Source: Selaginella moellendorffii (taxonomy: Eukaryota > Streptophyta > Lycopodiopsida > Selaginellales > Selaginellaceae). From it: a DNA stretch of 64,000 nt. The notes under the pieces were generated by a model that was given only the letters and a program-made list of their open reading frames with translations, ran no database searches and had not been told where the DNA came from. A program made the position numbers and the translations under genes. Shown one piece after another: positions 10,995 through 21,703 of the stretch. The DNA lies in assembly GCF_000143415.4 (NCBI RefSeq), contig NW_003314273.1, positions 906,175-970,174 of the forward strand, read 5' to 3'. The first letter of the stretch is position 1. Each line of letters starts with the position of its first letter.

Positions 10995-11720
10995 TGTGCT
11001 TCAATCAGAAAACCACTCTGAGAAAGAAAAAAAACAAAGGGAAGATAAACAGCTTTTCTCGGACGAAAAAAAGAAAAGAACGAACGAACAAGAAGAAAAC
11101 CAAGGAACAAAAACTGACAAAGCAAAAGCACTTGCATGCGTCTCGGAAGAACTCACAAACCTAAAAAGCAAGCGAGAAAAAGAAAGAAGAAAACAAAATC
11201 CAGAATTTCTTAAGTTTTGCAGCACTGCAAATCGAAAATCAATGAACGCATCCGTCTCAGGCAGGACTTACGATCACTCACACAACCCAAGGCACGCAAG
11301 CAAGAATTCCCTGGCATTGAAAATTTGGAAAAAACTTACCAGGATTAAGTCGGGGCGCCCTGATCTAGCGAGCGATGCTTCCAGCAACCTATCCCTAGTT
11401 ACTCTACAGGAATACCTGGGCATCAAACTAAAGTTTGCGACGTTGTCGCTCGATCGACATCGCGTTGCTCCTCGTCCCCATCCTCCTAGGGATTGCGCCG
11501 CGACGAAGCCAAGGCGCTGCGCCAAAGTCACGCCAACGTTTGGAAATAAGAACTAAAGAAACACACAACTAAGTAGCCCCAGTTTGCCGTACACGGATTT
11601 GGACCATTTGGTACGAATGTTATGCCCTAATGCAACCAAAAGGGTTGCATTACTTTGATCATTGGTTAAAATATAGTACACAACTCCTCATTATATCCAA
11701 AAACCTTGAGAACAAGCCTT
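10995..11720. other. 5' leader/spacer upstream of PHD gene
   Basis: Upstream of the PHD start, the minus strand is pyrimidine-rich and reads as spliced leader: a GTAAGT-type donor near 11340 faces an AG acceptor near 11310. A short minus frame at 11340-11531 could be a leader exon. The long plus-strand open frame here (10942-11556) is Lys/Glu-rich antisense of these pyrimidine tracts and is not a gene. 11560-11720 is AT-rich spacer next to the small gene at 11721. Confidence 0.4.
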
Positions 11721-12152
11721 TCAATCATCGTCGACCTTGTAGTCCTTGTCCAGGAATGTAACAAAGTCCGAAGGGCAGCCTTGCTTCTCGGCCTTCTCCC
11801 TCGCGAGCTTCTTTGCGTATTTGCTCACAATCTTACTGTCCACCAACACATGGATTCGCCGCGGATCCAACTCGCACAGCTTGCTGGTGATGCAATTCGG
11901 CTCGTCCGGCGGAGTCGCGCCCACCGCATTCGCCCTCTCCAAGAACATCTGGAACTCCTCTTGATCCTGGAACCGCAGCTTGAGCATCCTTCCCCTGTCT
12001 AGAAACGAGAGCACTACATTCTTGTTGTCAAACACTGGCCACGAGGAATCCGTCGCGAAATTCTTAGCCGCCGCGAGCAGCAGGCACCTGGAGTCGAGCG
12101 AGGAGCGACCCAGATCTCTGTGCCGCCATAGATTCTTCAGCAGGAGCGCCAT
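11721..12152 (-). CDS. Small putative mitochondrial protein, paralog of the gene at 12253
   Basis: Intronless 143-codon ORF from ATG 12152 to TGA 11721-11723. The N-terminus (MALLLKNLWRHRDLGRSS) is basic and lacks acids early on, like a mitochondrial targeting peptide. The remaining roughly 100 residues align along their length with the C-terminal part of the divergent neighbour: FDNKNV, ML-LRFQDQEEF, PDEPNCIT, ELDPRR, VDSKIVSK, AEKQGCPSDF and an acidic end (VDDD). I do not recognise the family. The conserved block mixes strands and helices and has no Cys/His pattern. The alignment across the divergent promoter is strong evidence that both are real genes produced by inverted duplication. Confidence 0.72.
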   Translation of the reverse strand: MALLLKNLWRHRDLGRSSLDSRCLLLAAAKNFATDSSWPVFDNKNVVLSFLDRGRMLKLRFQDQEEFQMFLERANAVGATPPDEPNCITSKLCELDPRRIHVLVDSKIVSKYAKKLAREKAEKQGCPSDFVTFLDKDYKVDDD

Positions 12153-12252
12153 CGCCGATCACGATGCCCTAATCCAATCCATCACGGCGGTGGATTCGAA
12201 CCCAAATTCGGCGTAAAATGGTGGGGTTCAGGGTTTAGGGTTCTACCGAGCT
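12153..12252. promoter_or_regulatory. 100-bp bidirectional promoter of the paralog pair, telo-box
   Basis: Only 100 bases separate the two ATGs. GGGTTTAGGGTTC at about 12231-12243 is a telo-box (AAACCCTAAACCC-like on the minus strand), 10 bases before the plus-strand ATG. With so little room the transcripts' 5' ends probably lie within this gap or overlap. Confidence 0.5.
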
Positions 12253-13005
12253 ATGGCGATTGGGGGCTTGGCGAGGGCGCTGTTGCGGCGGCGGGCGACG
12301 GGATTGGCGGTGGCCAAGCGATTCCAGGCAGGATATTGCAATGCGGCTGCTCAGGGCAAAGGATTTACGGCCCCTCCTCCTGAAGGCGCTCCATCTCCCC
12401 AGGGCCAGGGATTTCCTCCTCCTCAAGGCCAGGGAAATTTTTCTTCTCAGGGACAGGGTTTCGATCAAGGTGGCCAGGGCTTTGCGCCCCAGGGAGGAGA
12501 GGATTACGCCGAAGCGGAGGACTTCACCGATCCAAGCAACACTTCCTACGAAGATTACTCTCCCGGAGGACCGATCTACGACGCCGAGTACTCGTCTCCT
12601 CCTCCCTATCAATCCCAGCAGGAGCAGCAGCAGCAAGAGTACTACGTTCCTCCGCCGCCGCCACCGCCGCCACCGCCCAAGCCCAGATTTGACAACAAGA
12701 ATGTGCCCATCACTCTGGTAAGCTTGGGTCGCGCGATGCAGCTCAAATTCCAGAACCAGAAGGAGTTCGAGAGCATGCTTGACAAGGCAAGTGCGTTTGG
12801 AGTGATGCTTCCGGACGAGCCGGGGAACATCACCCGCGAGCTCGCGGAGTTGGATCCCAAGAAGGTGTACGCGGTGGTGGACATGAAGGCGGTGCTCAAG
12901 AGCACGAAGAGGCTAGCGGAGGAGGAGGCGGAGCGCAGCGGCTACCCCAAGGATTTCATGCGGATGAGGAACAAGTATGGTAAGTATGATTCCGACGATG
13001 ATTGA
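12253..13005 (+). CDS. Putative mitochondrial protein with Gln/Gly/Pro-rich insert, paralog of 11721-12152
   Basis: Intronless 250-codon ORF, ATG 12253 to TGA 13003-13005. The N-terminus (MAIGGLARALLRRRATGLAV) is an Arg-rich amphipathic presequence candidate. Residues about 35-80 are a GQGF-type repeat (GKGF, GQGF, GQGN, GQGF, GGQGF). An acidic/Tyr-rich stretch and SQQEQQQQEYYVPP plus about ten prolines follow. Residues about 147-250 form the domain shared with the opposite-strand neighbour: FDNKNV, MQLKFQNQKEFESML, PDEPGNIT, ELDPKKVYAVVD, AEEEAERSGYPKDF, ending YDSDDD. No known family recognised. The repeat tract is absent from the neighbour, so it was gained or lost after duplication. Composition resembles prion-like or phase-separating sequence (inference). 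Confidence 0.78.
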   Translation: MAIGGLARALLRRRATGLAVAKRFQAGYCNAAAQGKGFTAPPPEGAPSPQGQGFPPPQGQGNFSSQGQGFDQGGQGFAPQGGEDYAEAEDFTDPSNTSYEDYSPGGPIYDAEYSSPPPYQSQQEQQQQEYYVPPPPPPPPPPKPRFDNKNVPITLVSLGRAMQLKFQNQKEFESMLDKASAFGVMLPDEPGNITRELAELDPKKVYAVVDMKAVLKSTKRLAEEEAERSGYPKDFMRMRNKYGKYDSDDD

Positions 13006-13083
13006 CGATCGAGCGCACTTTGCTCTTGGCTAAATAGAAAGAAGTTCTTTGTTTACTCAAGAACCCTAATCTTGCTTTCTTCG

Positions 13084-14117
13084 ATGGCCATGACGATGGC
13101 GATGACGATGGCGGCCTTTCTCGTCGTTTCTCTGGTACGCAGCGGGAAGATCGGATGATGTCTTGAGAATGTAGCTTGTGATCAGGTGTGGCGCTCCGGC
13201 CGCGCGCAAGATTACGAGAGTGAAGCGCTCTTTCTTCGCATCTTTTGCTTGTAACGCTGAAATATTTCGTGTTGCCCGTAGAGTTGGAGTTCCCGCAGGC
13301 AGTGTACACGGTCTCGATCGCGATCGCGGATGACGAGTGCAAGGCATCGTGCCGTGTGTTTCTTCGCTACAATGCCAGCGATTTCGAAAACGTTGTCCGG
13401 GAATTCCAACCTAGCGCGACGCTCGTCTTCGCAGGCCTCAAGCTGGGTCCCTACTGCCTCGATGTCAATTGCTCTTCTCCTGATAGTCCTCTCGGAGGTA
13501 AAGTTTTCTTCTTTTCCATGCATTCCAAATGCCTGGCATCCTATTCATTGAAGGTGGCGCTTTCTTAGTTTCTAGCAAGCATTTTCTCCTTGTTGATAGC
13601 ATCGATGATTAACTGTAGCTTCGGCAGTCTCTCTGCCATTTTCGCTGTCTGCATCGCTGGTAGTTTCATTCTACAAAGATGGTAGAATTGCAATCTCTTG
13701 AATCATGATCTCCTAACTTCGTGCTTCAATGCCTGCATCATCCAGCGGTGCATTCTTGATATTGCTATCTTGTTTCAAATTCTCATCGAGAACTTTTGCA
13801 GTGTGCCAGGCCGAGCCACACGTTATCGAGTTCCAGGCAATGGATGAGGCTCCAAGTGGAGTCATATCAGTGGGCAGCCTGGGCCTGGCACTGACAAATT
13901 CTTCCAACGCCTTCGAGCCGCCGCAGAACACGCAGCAGCAGCAGCAGCCTTCGGCGACAGTGTCCAAATGGCAGACTTTAGCGATTGCTGGTATTTTGGC
14001 TCTACAGTGGATCGGGCTGCGAGTCATAACTGCTTTTACCAACAAATCTTCCAGCGGAACACATGTCTGTCCATCAAGACCAGCTGTCACTTGTTCCTCA
14101 TGGTGGCAAAGGTAGGA
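13084..14117 (+). CDS. Unrecognised small secretory/membrane protein (three exons)
   Basis: Gene model by splice inspection. Exon 1 at 13084-13134 gives a hydrophobic signal-like start (MAMTMAMTMAAFLVVSL). Exon 2, from about 13280 to 13498, reads FPQAVYTVSIAIADDECK, ASCRVFLRYNASDF and CLDVNCSSPDSPLGG. Exon 3 starts after an AG near 13801 and reads VCQAEPHVIEFQAMDEAP, a Gln-rich stretch, then a membrane segment (LAIAGILALQWIGL) close to the end, with the stop in the TAGGAG at 14113. Phases agree: exon 2 ends G, exon 3 supplies TG. The ectodomain has several cysteines and an N-glycosylation site (NAS). The layout suggests a single-pass secretory-pathway protein. I know no family; the exon 1/2 join is the weakest point. 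Confidence 0.45.
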
Positions 14118-14220
14118 GAGGATAGGAACGAAAGAGCAGGGATGATAATATTTGGGTGGGGGCCGGTTCTTCGAAACGAGCTCCAGGGGTAGACGGTGGG
14201 AATTACTTGTTTTCAAAGCC

Positions 14221-15651
14221 ATGCAACCAATCGATCTCTTTGAGAAGCTCAAGGTTCACGCGGCTCTTGTGGTCTTGCAGCTTGGGTTTGCCGGGTTTGA
14301 GATACTGACCCGGAATCTTCTCATCGATGGCTTCAGTCCTTTTGTTTTCCCAGTATACAGGAACGCGATTGCTTTCCTGGTGCTGGCACCGCTTGCTTAC
14401 TGGTTGGAGAGGTATATAGCTCACAGATTGGTGGTGCAAGCGTCAAAGAAGTTGCATTTCCTGCAGAAACGAGCGACCAAAGCTAGAGTGGGCACAACTT
14501 CCGATGTTTCTGTGTCTCGGGACGATCGGGTACACAGTGCTTCTTTGCTTTCTAGTGATATTCAAGCTTGTGTATTGATTGATGCAGGATCCTTGGCAAC
14601 CAGATCAGCTATATATTGGGCCTGAGATACACATCGGCTTCCTTCACTTCAGCGTACAGGAACTCGATGCCTGTCTTCACTTTCCTAATATCTTACTTTA
14701 TCGGGTATGCACGACACTATGATGTTGCTTATAATTCTTCCTTTTTGCAGAATAGAGCGAGTAAAGCTTAGAACTCGAGAAGGACAAGCTAAGATTCTTG
14801 GGACTACTTTCGGAGTTACTGGTGCACTGATAATGTCCCTCTACAGAGGAGCAGAGATCATACGGCCGCCTTCTCCAGGCAATCGCTTGCTCCATGGGTT
14901 TCACTTCAGCTCATGGAATCTAGGCGTTGTGATCCTGACGGCAGCGTTCCTGTCTTTTGCCATCTTCCTGATCTTACAGGTATTTAATTGTAGATCTTTG
15001 GTGATCTTAAAGCCGACGGTTCATGTCCACAACAGGCGCAACTCATGAAGACATTTCCTGCTCCGCTATCCATCGCTTCTATATCGATTGGCATCGGTTG
15101 CATTGAGCTCGCCATCCTGGCTCTTATGATCGATCGCAACTTCTCGAGGTGGAAGCTAAATTCAACGTCGGCCACCATTACAGTTGTATATGCTGTAAGT
15201 CGTTTGGATTTCCTCTTCTCTCCGCGGTTTGAGCTCTCTTTGTTTGTTTTCTTTGAAGGGTGTAGTCGCCTCGGGGCTGGTCTCTGCGATACAGTCGTGG
15301 GGAGTGAAACGATGCGGCCCAGTGACAGTAGCGGCGTATCAGCCCCTCGAGACAGTGGCTGTTGCAGTGCTGAGTTTTCTCTTCTTGAGAGAAGGATTTC
15401 GACTAGGAAGGTAAGACGCTGTTGGATACATGCAATCCAAGCCTGATAATTACATTTTGTTCGTTTTCGCAGCATGGTGGGAGCCGCAATCGTCGTCTCG
15501 GGCTTGTATTTATTGATATGGGGACAGTCCAAGGAAAAGAAAGATAACTCTTTGCAAAAGCCTCTGTTGCGCAAGGTAAGGAATTCACCAAAGCTTGTCA
15601 ATTGGGAAGCACTGTTTTGCACAACAGGACAGTGCTGCCGAGGCCGCGTAG
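14221..15651 (+). CDS. WAT1-related (nodulin MtN21/EamA-type) transporter
   Basis: Plant drug/metabolite-transporter superfamily protein with ten expected membrane helices; relatives move auxin or amino acids across tonoplast or plasma membrane. ATG 14221 (MQPIDLFEKLKVHAALVVLQ) opens the first EamA half: LQLGFAGFEILTRNLLIDG, PFVFPVYRNAIAFLVLAPLA. Spliced exons continue PMFLCLGTIGILGNQISYIL, YTSASFTSAYRNSMPVFTFL, then IERVKLRTREGQAKILGT and GVTGALIMSLYRGAEI. The second half has WNLGVVILTAAFLSFAIFLI, GVVASGLVSAIQSWGVKRCG and YQPLETVAVAVLSFLFLREG. The last exon ends DSAAEAA with TAG 15649-15651. All intron joins keep this frame. Substrate cannot be told from sequence. Confidence 0.88.
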
Positions 15652-15980
15652 CCAAATCGAGGTGGCTGTCAACGAATAATTTATTTTTCGATGGAATCTT
15701 TGCAAGCCTGCTGTCATTCCATTGTTTGAATATTTTATCACCCTTGATTGAATCATGATGTCCCTTTCCTTTTATTTTAGAAAGCCGTCGTATGCTGGCT
15801 TAGAAAAATATGCAGCCTCCAAACTAATGAACAAAACGTATCTCAACAGAGGACGAGCTTGATAATTTATGAGCGAATTGCCCTACTGCAGGAAAAGAAG
15901 AGAACAAAGAAATAACGAACAAAAGGCTTAGAAAGTGAAAAATGTAAAGGAGATATCTCACAAACGATGCTTCGAGCTTT
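15652..15980. other. Convergent 3' spacer, nothing coding
   Basis: Spacer between the WAT1-related gene and the sterol desaturase, which end towards each other. AT-rich, with ordinary polyadenylation-like A/T motifs and no open frame of note. Confidence 0.5.
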
Positions 15981-17281
15981 CTACGCCTTCTTTGGCCGAG
16001 CTGGTTCGTTCAGTGTCCCGCACATCCAGTCCATCCACACCGTATAGTGGCCGTAGTTGTGCTTGTAAGTCGTGTGATGGATGGTGTGGTATGCGGCTCC
16101 CATTATCGGCCACACTTTCCCATCGATGCAATCGTGGATGTTGGTCGTCCAGATGCCTTCGAGGAACAAGAAAAACTCGTGAGTGAAGAAATGCATCGGT
16201 ATCACGAACAGCGCCAGGACGTGCGGTAGCGCTTGCAAAATCCCGTCGATCGGGTGGAACGCCAGCCCTGTTTGGAGTAGTAATCACAGACTCATCAGAC
16301 AGCTATACTCGAGAGATTGCTAGCTAGCTTTGCATCTATACTCGAGATATTGCTTTGCATCTAGATACTCAAGAGATTGCTAGCTAACTTTGCAAAGAAG
16401 AAAGTTTTTCTTACCCGCGAATGGCGACAGTGTGTCCTGCTTGTTGTAAATGTGATGCGTCGCGTGGAGTAGCTTGTAGAGAGGCTTGATGTCGTGAAGA
16501 CCACGGTGCATCCAGTAGATGCCAAACTCCACCATCACCAAGTACGTGAGCGACAGGACAATGTAGGTGGGGAAGCCGACGTCGCTAATTCGAGGGAAGC
16601 ATTTGGTCCAGCCTCTCTCCACCATGTACTCGGACACCGTCGGGAGCAGCGTGTAGAGTGGCATCGCCTTCATCGAGACTTTGATCTGGAGCCATATTGG
16701 CTCCTGCTTTGGAATTCCTCCTGCAAGAACAATGCTCAATGTTAGAAAGAAAAAAAATCCCAATCTAGAATGATAGAGAGAGGGTTCTAAGACTCGATTT
16801 CTATGAATCACGGACTAGCAAGCCCAAAATCCTGCCTCTAGCTCAAGGAAGCTTAAGAGTCTTGGAAATTTCCAGGAATTCTTGGATCTAGGACGCATGA
16901 ATTTCAAGAAAGATCCTAGGATGAGAAGCCTAGATCAGGGCCTTACCAGGAACAAATCATACCGTTTGGGAAATAGATCCGGGGCTTCCACCAGTAAATG
17001 TAGAGGCACCAGAGGCCGCCCGAGAGGAAGTAGACGATGAGCCCCGCGATGTAGTTGCGAAGCCATGTCCGGAGAGCATGCGGCATGGAATCGAAGTGGA
17101 GAGCCAGCGGTCGCAGCACCAGATGATTGTACCAGGCCGTCTCCTCCAAGAACAATCGCAGCCGGGCTTGGTCGATGCTCCCGCCGCCGCCGCCGCCGCC
17201 GCTCCATGTGTGATTGCTTGCGGAAGCTGCGAAGACGAAGGAGGACAGGATCGCGAGGGAGAGAAGGGGCAGCGCCATCAT
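15981..17281 (-). CDS. STE1: Delta7-sterol C5(6)-desaturase
   Basis: ER membrane di-iron enzyme that introduces the C5 double bond into delta7-sterols in phytosterol and brassinosteroid-precursor synthesis. Three exons (introns about 16270-16412 and 16725-16966). All three histidine clusters are present: HRGLH (HX3H), HATHH (HX2HH) and HTIHH near the end, with [37 protein letters not shown] and [16 protein letters not shown]. The stop is TAG 15981-15983. The N-terminus is unusual: from ATG 17281 it begins [20 protein letters not shown] and a seven-glycine run before the conserved [17 protein letters not shown]. As I recall the family, plant homologs start near that conserved block, so this signal-like extension is extra. 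Intron 2 contains a short tandem repeat. Confidence 0.9.
16297..16395. repeat. Short tandem repeat in a sterol desaturase intron
   Basis: Three imperfect copies of a roughly 33-bp unit (ATACTCGAGAGATTGCTAGC, then TAGCTTTGCATC); the middle copy lost the TAGCTAGC part. It lies within the intron upstream of the last exon of the desaturase gene. Confidence 0.65.
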
Positions 17282-17473
17282 CGCGATCGCGGTGGCGGCC
17301 AGAGAAGAAAAGATCGTGTATTTACAGACCTAAGAGGGAGAGCGTGAGGGAGAGAGAACAAAACAGAGAGATCTCTGCCTTAATGCCCATTGGGGCATTT
17401 AACCTATGGGCTTCTGGCATTTGGGCAGTTGTCCTATTTCTAGGGTTTTACAAGGGCTTCAAATTTCTTGGCC
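17282..17473. promoter_or_regulatory. 192-bp divergent promoter, sterol desaturase / ARP9
   Basis: ATG-to-ATG gap of 192 bases between two opposite-strand genes. It contains a GA-rich run (GAGAGCGTGAGGGAGAGAG near 17338) and CTAGGGTTTTAC near 17440, a telo-box-like element 30 bases before the ARP9 start. Confidence 0.45.
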
Positions 17474-20116
17474 ATGGCCGAGGGCGGAGGAGGAGGCGCC
17501 AAGGCGATGGATTACTACAAATCACTCCAGCCGACCCAGCTCATCGCGGAGCGAGGCCTGGAGCTCGTCGTGATCAATCCAGGTGTGGAAAAATTTCCAG
17601 ATTCATTTGCAGCATTGACCGGAATCTGGATTCTGCGCTGTAGGATCGTCCAATCTTCGCGTCGGGCTGGGATCGTGGCAAGATCCGGTCGTAGTGCCGC
17701 ATTGTGTTGCCTGGCATTCTGCGGGAAACGGAAAATGTGAGGATTCTGGGACTAGAAATGGGGCTATAGGTGAACAAATGGTATGCAGCCGCACTATTTT
17801 ACCTTCGCATTTTCTTGGTTTCATGCTAATTGCTGATAACAGGCCACTCTACCAGTTTTACGAAGAGATCGAGAAGAGATGTGCCTTAAGGTGACTCGTT
17901 TGAAGCCGTTCGACTTCTAAACAAAATGGAATCCTCTCTCCAGGTTGAAGCCTTGTTAGGAGTTCCTGGCAATGACACAAATGGCATGGATGTCTCGAAG
18001 GTAGTTTACTCTTTTTCATGGTTTGACAACTAAGATTTGTGCTTTACTTTAGGAAGAGGTTGTTCGAGGAGGCTATGTAAAATGTGAGCAAGAAAAGAAG
18101 TTGGAGCTGCCATGGACACAAGTAATGGAACGAGGTATGCAAAGGGGTAGTATTCACGAGAAATTTGACGTCTCTGTTTGAAGTGTGCTTCATCTGTCTC
18201 TGTAGCTAACGATGAATGCGCCCCTGTTTATCGCCGCTGTATATGTGGAGAGGAGGCCTTAAGGATCCCAGCTTCTCAGCCTTATGTGCTGAGAAGGCCA
18301 ATGTGCAGGGGTCGCTTGAATGTTTCGCCACAGTATCCCATGCAACAGGTAAATTTACAACTACGATCTCTGTGCTTTACTTAAAATATTTATAGGTTTG
18401 CGACGATATGTATGCTATTTGGAACTGGGTACTGGCAGAAAAGATGTTAATTAGCAAGGCGGGACGACGGAACTTATCTGCGGTTCTCGTTGTTCCTGAT
18501 ACTTTTGACAATAGAGGTTTGTCTAATCAGAAGGAGCGCCAAATGCTTACTAACTTACTTGCAGAAGTTAAGGAGGTAGTCTCGGTTCTACTGAGGGATT
18601 TAGAGTTCCACTCTGTAGTTGTACATCAGGTACCTCTTCTTCAGCTTCCTTACGCTTTAGTTTGATGTCGTTTAAGTGTAGGAATGCGTTTCAGCTACAT
18701 TTGGAAATGGCGTTTCATCGGCATGCGTAGTTCAAATGGGGGCTCAAGTTACTTCTATAATCTGCGTTGAGGCAAGGCTGCGTAAATGTTTCGTCGCTGT
18801 TTTAACTTCAATTGTTTTCTACCGTTAGGACGGCGTGTCTATATCAGTCTCTCAGAAAATTCTTCCATATGGTGGAGAGGTACATCATGTGAGTTCACGT
18901 GCTTTTCTAACTTCATGTGAACTGTAGGACATATCAAGATGTCTTTTATGGGTCCAACAACGGTACGGGAACTGGCCCCTCCTAAAAACCGATCCATTGA
19001 CAAATTCTTTGGACATGACAATGCTTGATCGTCTAAAGCAAGCTCACTGTGCTTTAAGTGTAAGTCTTTCCCGACTGTCTCGCATTGACTGTATGCGCAG
19101 GTTGGAGGTGATCTCACTGCAACGGCAGATGTGTTTTCTTGCACCCCTGGCGAGTCCGATCTTTACAAAGTCACTTTAGTCGCACTCAATGTAAGAATTT
19201 GCTTCAAGTTTTTCGTCTCTGATGGTTTACGAACAGGTGCCACCTGCTGGCCTGTTTTATCCGTCACTCCTTACACCCGAGGAACGTATGTTTCCACCGA
19301 GGTCTTGGTAAGCTTTAAGGGAGACCATCAACCAAAGCTAGAGAAATAATGTAGGTACTATTCTGATCACGAAGACATGCTAGTGGACCCGGTGGAGGCA
19401 GGAATGACGGCCTTCAGCAATGAACAATTTACGAACGGTCATAGCTCTGCACTTTCTCCTTCTGGCAATTCTCTTCTAGGACTACATGAAGCCATTGTCA
19501 GCAGTGTCCTATCAATGGGTAACTATAGTCATAGTCTTCAGTCGCATTAAGCATTGCCAGTATTTTACAGGTCGCTTGGATTTAAAGATGAAGTTTTTCT
19601 CAAGTATCCTCCTGGTAAGCCTTCCGTTTTTTTTCTAATCGAGCATGAGTCAGTTGCCTTACAGGTTGGAGGAGTAGCCTCTACACCAGGCATTGCCGAA
19701 TTTATTGAAGATAAGTGCGTATTTCGATTCGTTTTATCAATCCCTTATGTTTGTACCACGCAGAATTGTCCACACAGTTTCTCACCAGGAAGGGATTGAT
19801 AAAGTTGAGGTAACCAGAGTCGAAACCAATTCAGGTCCTCACACTATAAAAAATTTTCGTGTAGGTGCTATCAAATCGAGCTGATCCTTCCATACTTTCT
19901 TGGAAAGGAGGAGTGGTAAAAGAATTTGGCAAATGTTTGTCTGAGCCTCAATGGTTTGTGCTATAGGTGCTGGGAGTTTTGGACTTCTCTCGGGAGTCTT
20001 GGATTCAGCGCAGTGACTGGATTGACGGCGGGCTACGCGTGGGTTCCTCGAAGAAATACAAAGATTCTCTGTCGCTTCATGCCCAGGCTTTTTGGTACAA
20101 CGCTGTTCTCGAGTGA
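17474..20116 (+). CDS. ARP9: Actin-related protein 9 (ARP9; Arp8-like)
   Basis: Plant orphan actin-related protein that groups with Arp8 of the INO80 chromatin-remodelling complex; expected to be nuclear. ATG 17474 (MAEGGGGGAKAMDYYKSL) leads into QPTQLIAERGLELVVINPG. Spliced exons continue SSNLRVGLGSWQDPVVVPHC, NDECAPVYRRCICGEEAL, ISKAGRRNLSAVLVVPDTFD, FHSVVVHQECVSATFGNGVS, SACVVQMGAQVTSIICVEDG, ISVSQKILPYGGEDISRCLL, ADVFSCTPGESDLYKVT, LVGGVASTPGIAEFIEDK and a last exon with KKYKDSLSLHAQAFWYNAVL; stop TGA 20114-20116. At least twelve short introns. The actin fold's phosphate-binding and adenosine loops are recognisable (GNGVSSACVVQMG; VGGVASTPG). No neighbour suggests a partner. Confidence 0.87.
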
Positions 20117-21703
20117 GTTAAAAAGTTCCACCTGCGTTTCTGCCGGGAGCTATTAAACACGAAATATTGATCTTTCCAGCTGGCCGATTTTGCTTATTCA
20201 TTTGGAAAGCCATGGTCCTTTCTGGATTGTAGTAGATCTGAAAGGCGTGAAGAAAGATCTAGGATCCGGGCTGAAGCAGGAGATGATGAAAGCTGTGAAG
20301 CAAGGATAGAATGGGAGTGATCAGGAAATTTGCCTGTTTTTGAGCTGCTCAAGCTTCCATGCTAGCACTCTACCTGTCGTATGATTGGATAGAAGATAAG
20401 GAGATAGGGTTCCAGAGAAGTTTCTCCAAGATTTGGTGAAGTATCTAAAGGAAAGCGATGAGACAACAAGAAGAGCAATCAAGATAAGCATTAGCTTCTC
20501 TCCTTGTCCCCAGAGCTTCTTTCTACTTGTATGGGATTGCCATTTTTTTATTTCCTCCTTGATTTATGTTTGTGAGAAAACATTACAGACACTTCTTACA
20601 TATATCCCTGTGAATCCTTAAGATTCTCAAGAAAAAAAACATTAATTAATGAATCTTCTGACAAGAAGCTTTTTATTTGGATAATGTGTGTAGAAAAAAT
20701 AACTTTCTCTTCTCTTCTTGTCATATTTAGTGAAGAGAGGTTTAAATTGAAACTTTTTTTTCTTCCAAAAACTTAAAAATGTAAAGACAAAAAAAAAGGG
20801 ATAATAACAATCATAATACAAGTAAAAATTATATGACTTATTTTTTATTTTTTTATTTTTTTGTTTAATTATGAAAAGTTTTTGGGCTTCTCTTCTTTGT
20901 GTACTAGCATTTGGGGACGAGAGTTTATTTAATAATTATAAAATAATATTTGTTATATTTTTAATTTTCTCTTTATAGTTCTAGATTTAGTTTATAAGTT
21001 GAATTAGATTTCTATGAAAATCTCAATTTTCTTAAATTGGTATATAATGTAATTGACATAATTGATATTAAAAGATTAGAATCTAACTGCTACTACAGTA
21101 GTATCTATAAAATATTTAATATAAAAAGTAGCACATAATAGAAAGTAAATTTACTTGATATTATGAATGCATGGAATATAAAAAGGGAATAAAGAAAATG
21201 TGCATATCAATTAACCCAAAAACCCCAACTTATATAAAAAGCAAGTGGTCTAAATTGAAACCAATCCAATAATTATTAAAATCCCATTATACTAATATTA
21301 GTATATGACATTATTGCCATACACTTAGACCTTATATCATCCCCTCCTCTTAGAATAATGGAAGGCTATCAGAGTTTTCTTGTAGATGGGCCGAGATTTG
21401 GAAGAATATCAGAAGGAGGCATCAATGGATTTATAGGTGGTATTAGTTGTTCTTAATTGTGAGACACAAATCCCTAAGCCCCGAAGTGGAGCTGAAAGGG
21501 TGCCACATGGTAGTGGCTGAAGCGAAAGCCAAACGAGCGTAACATGTTTAGATTAAAGGCTCTGACTTGGAAAGTTGAAAGCGGGAGTGGAACTCCCAAT
21601 GAAGTGCTCGAGGAACAAGCACGAAGCAAGCCATAAACGAGCCTTTAGAAAAAGGACACAAGAGAACCAACACATAACATGTGGAAGAGTCCGAAATATA
21701 CTC
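20117..21703. other. AT-rich intergenic region downstream of ARP9
   Basis: No credible gene. 20850-21070 belongs to an AT-rich repeat seen again at about 27950-28150: both have a TTTGGGCTTCTC/TTTGGACTTTTC block, a TGTGTACTA/TATACTATG block and then ATTTCTATGAAAATCTCAA versus ATTTCCATGACAATCTCAA. 21180-21600 is single-copy-like here. Confidence 0.45.

Noticed and set aside
10942-11556. 204-codon plus-strand Lys/Glu-rich frame
   Set aside because: Antisense of the pyrimidine-rich leader and first codons of the PHD-finger gene; low-complexity composition explains it.
12235-12636. 133-codon minus frame
   Set aside because: Antisense shadow of the plus-strand paralog gene; Leu/Arg-rich with no family match.
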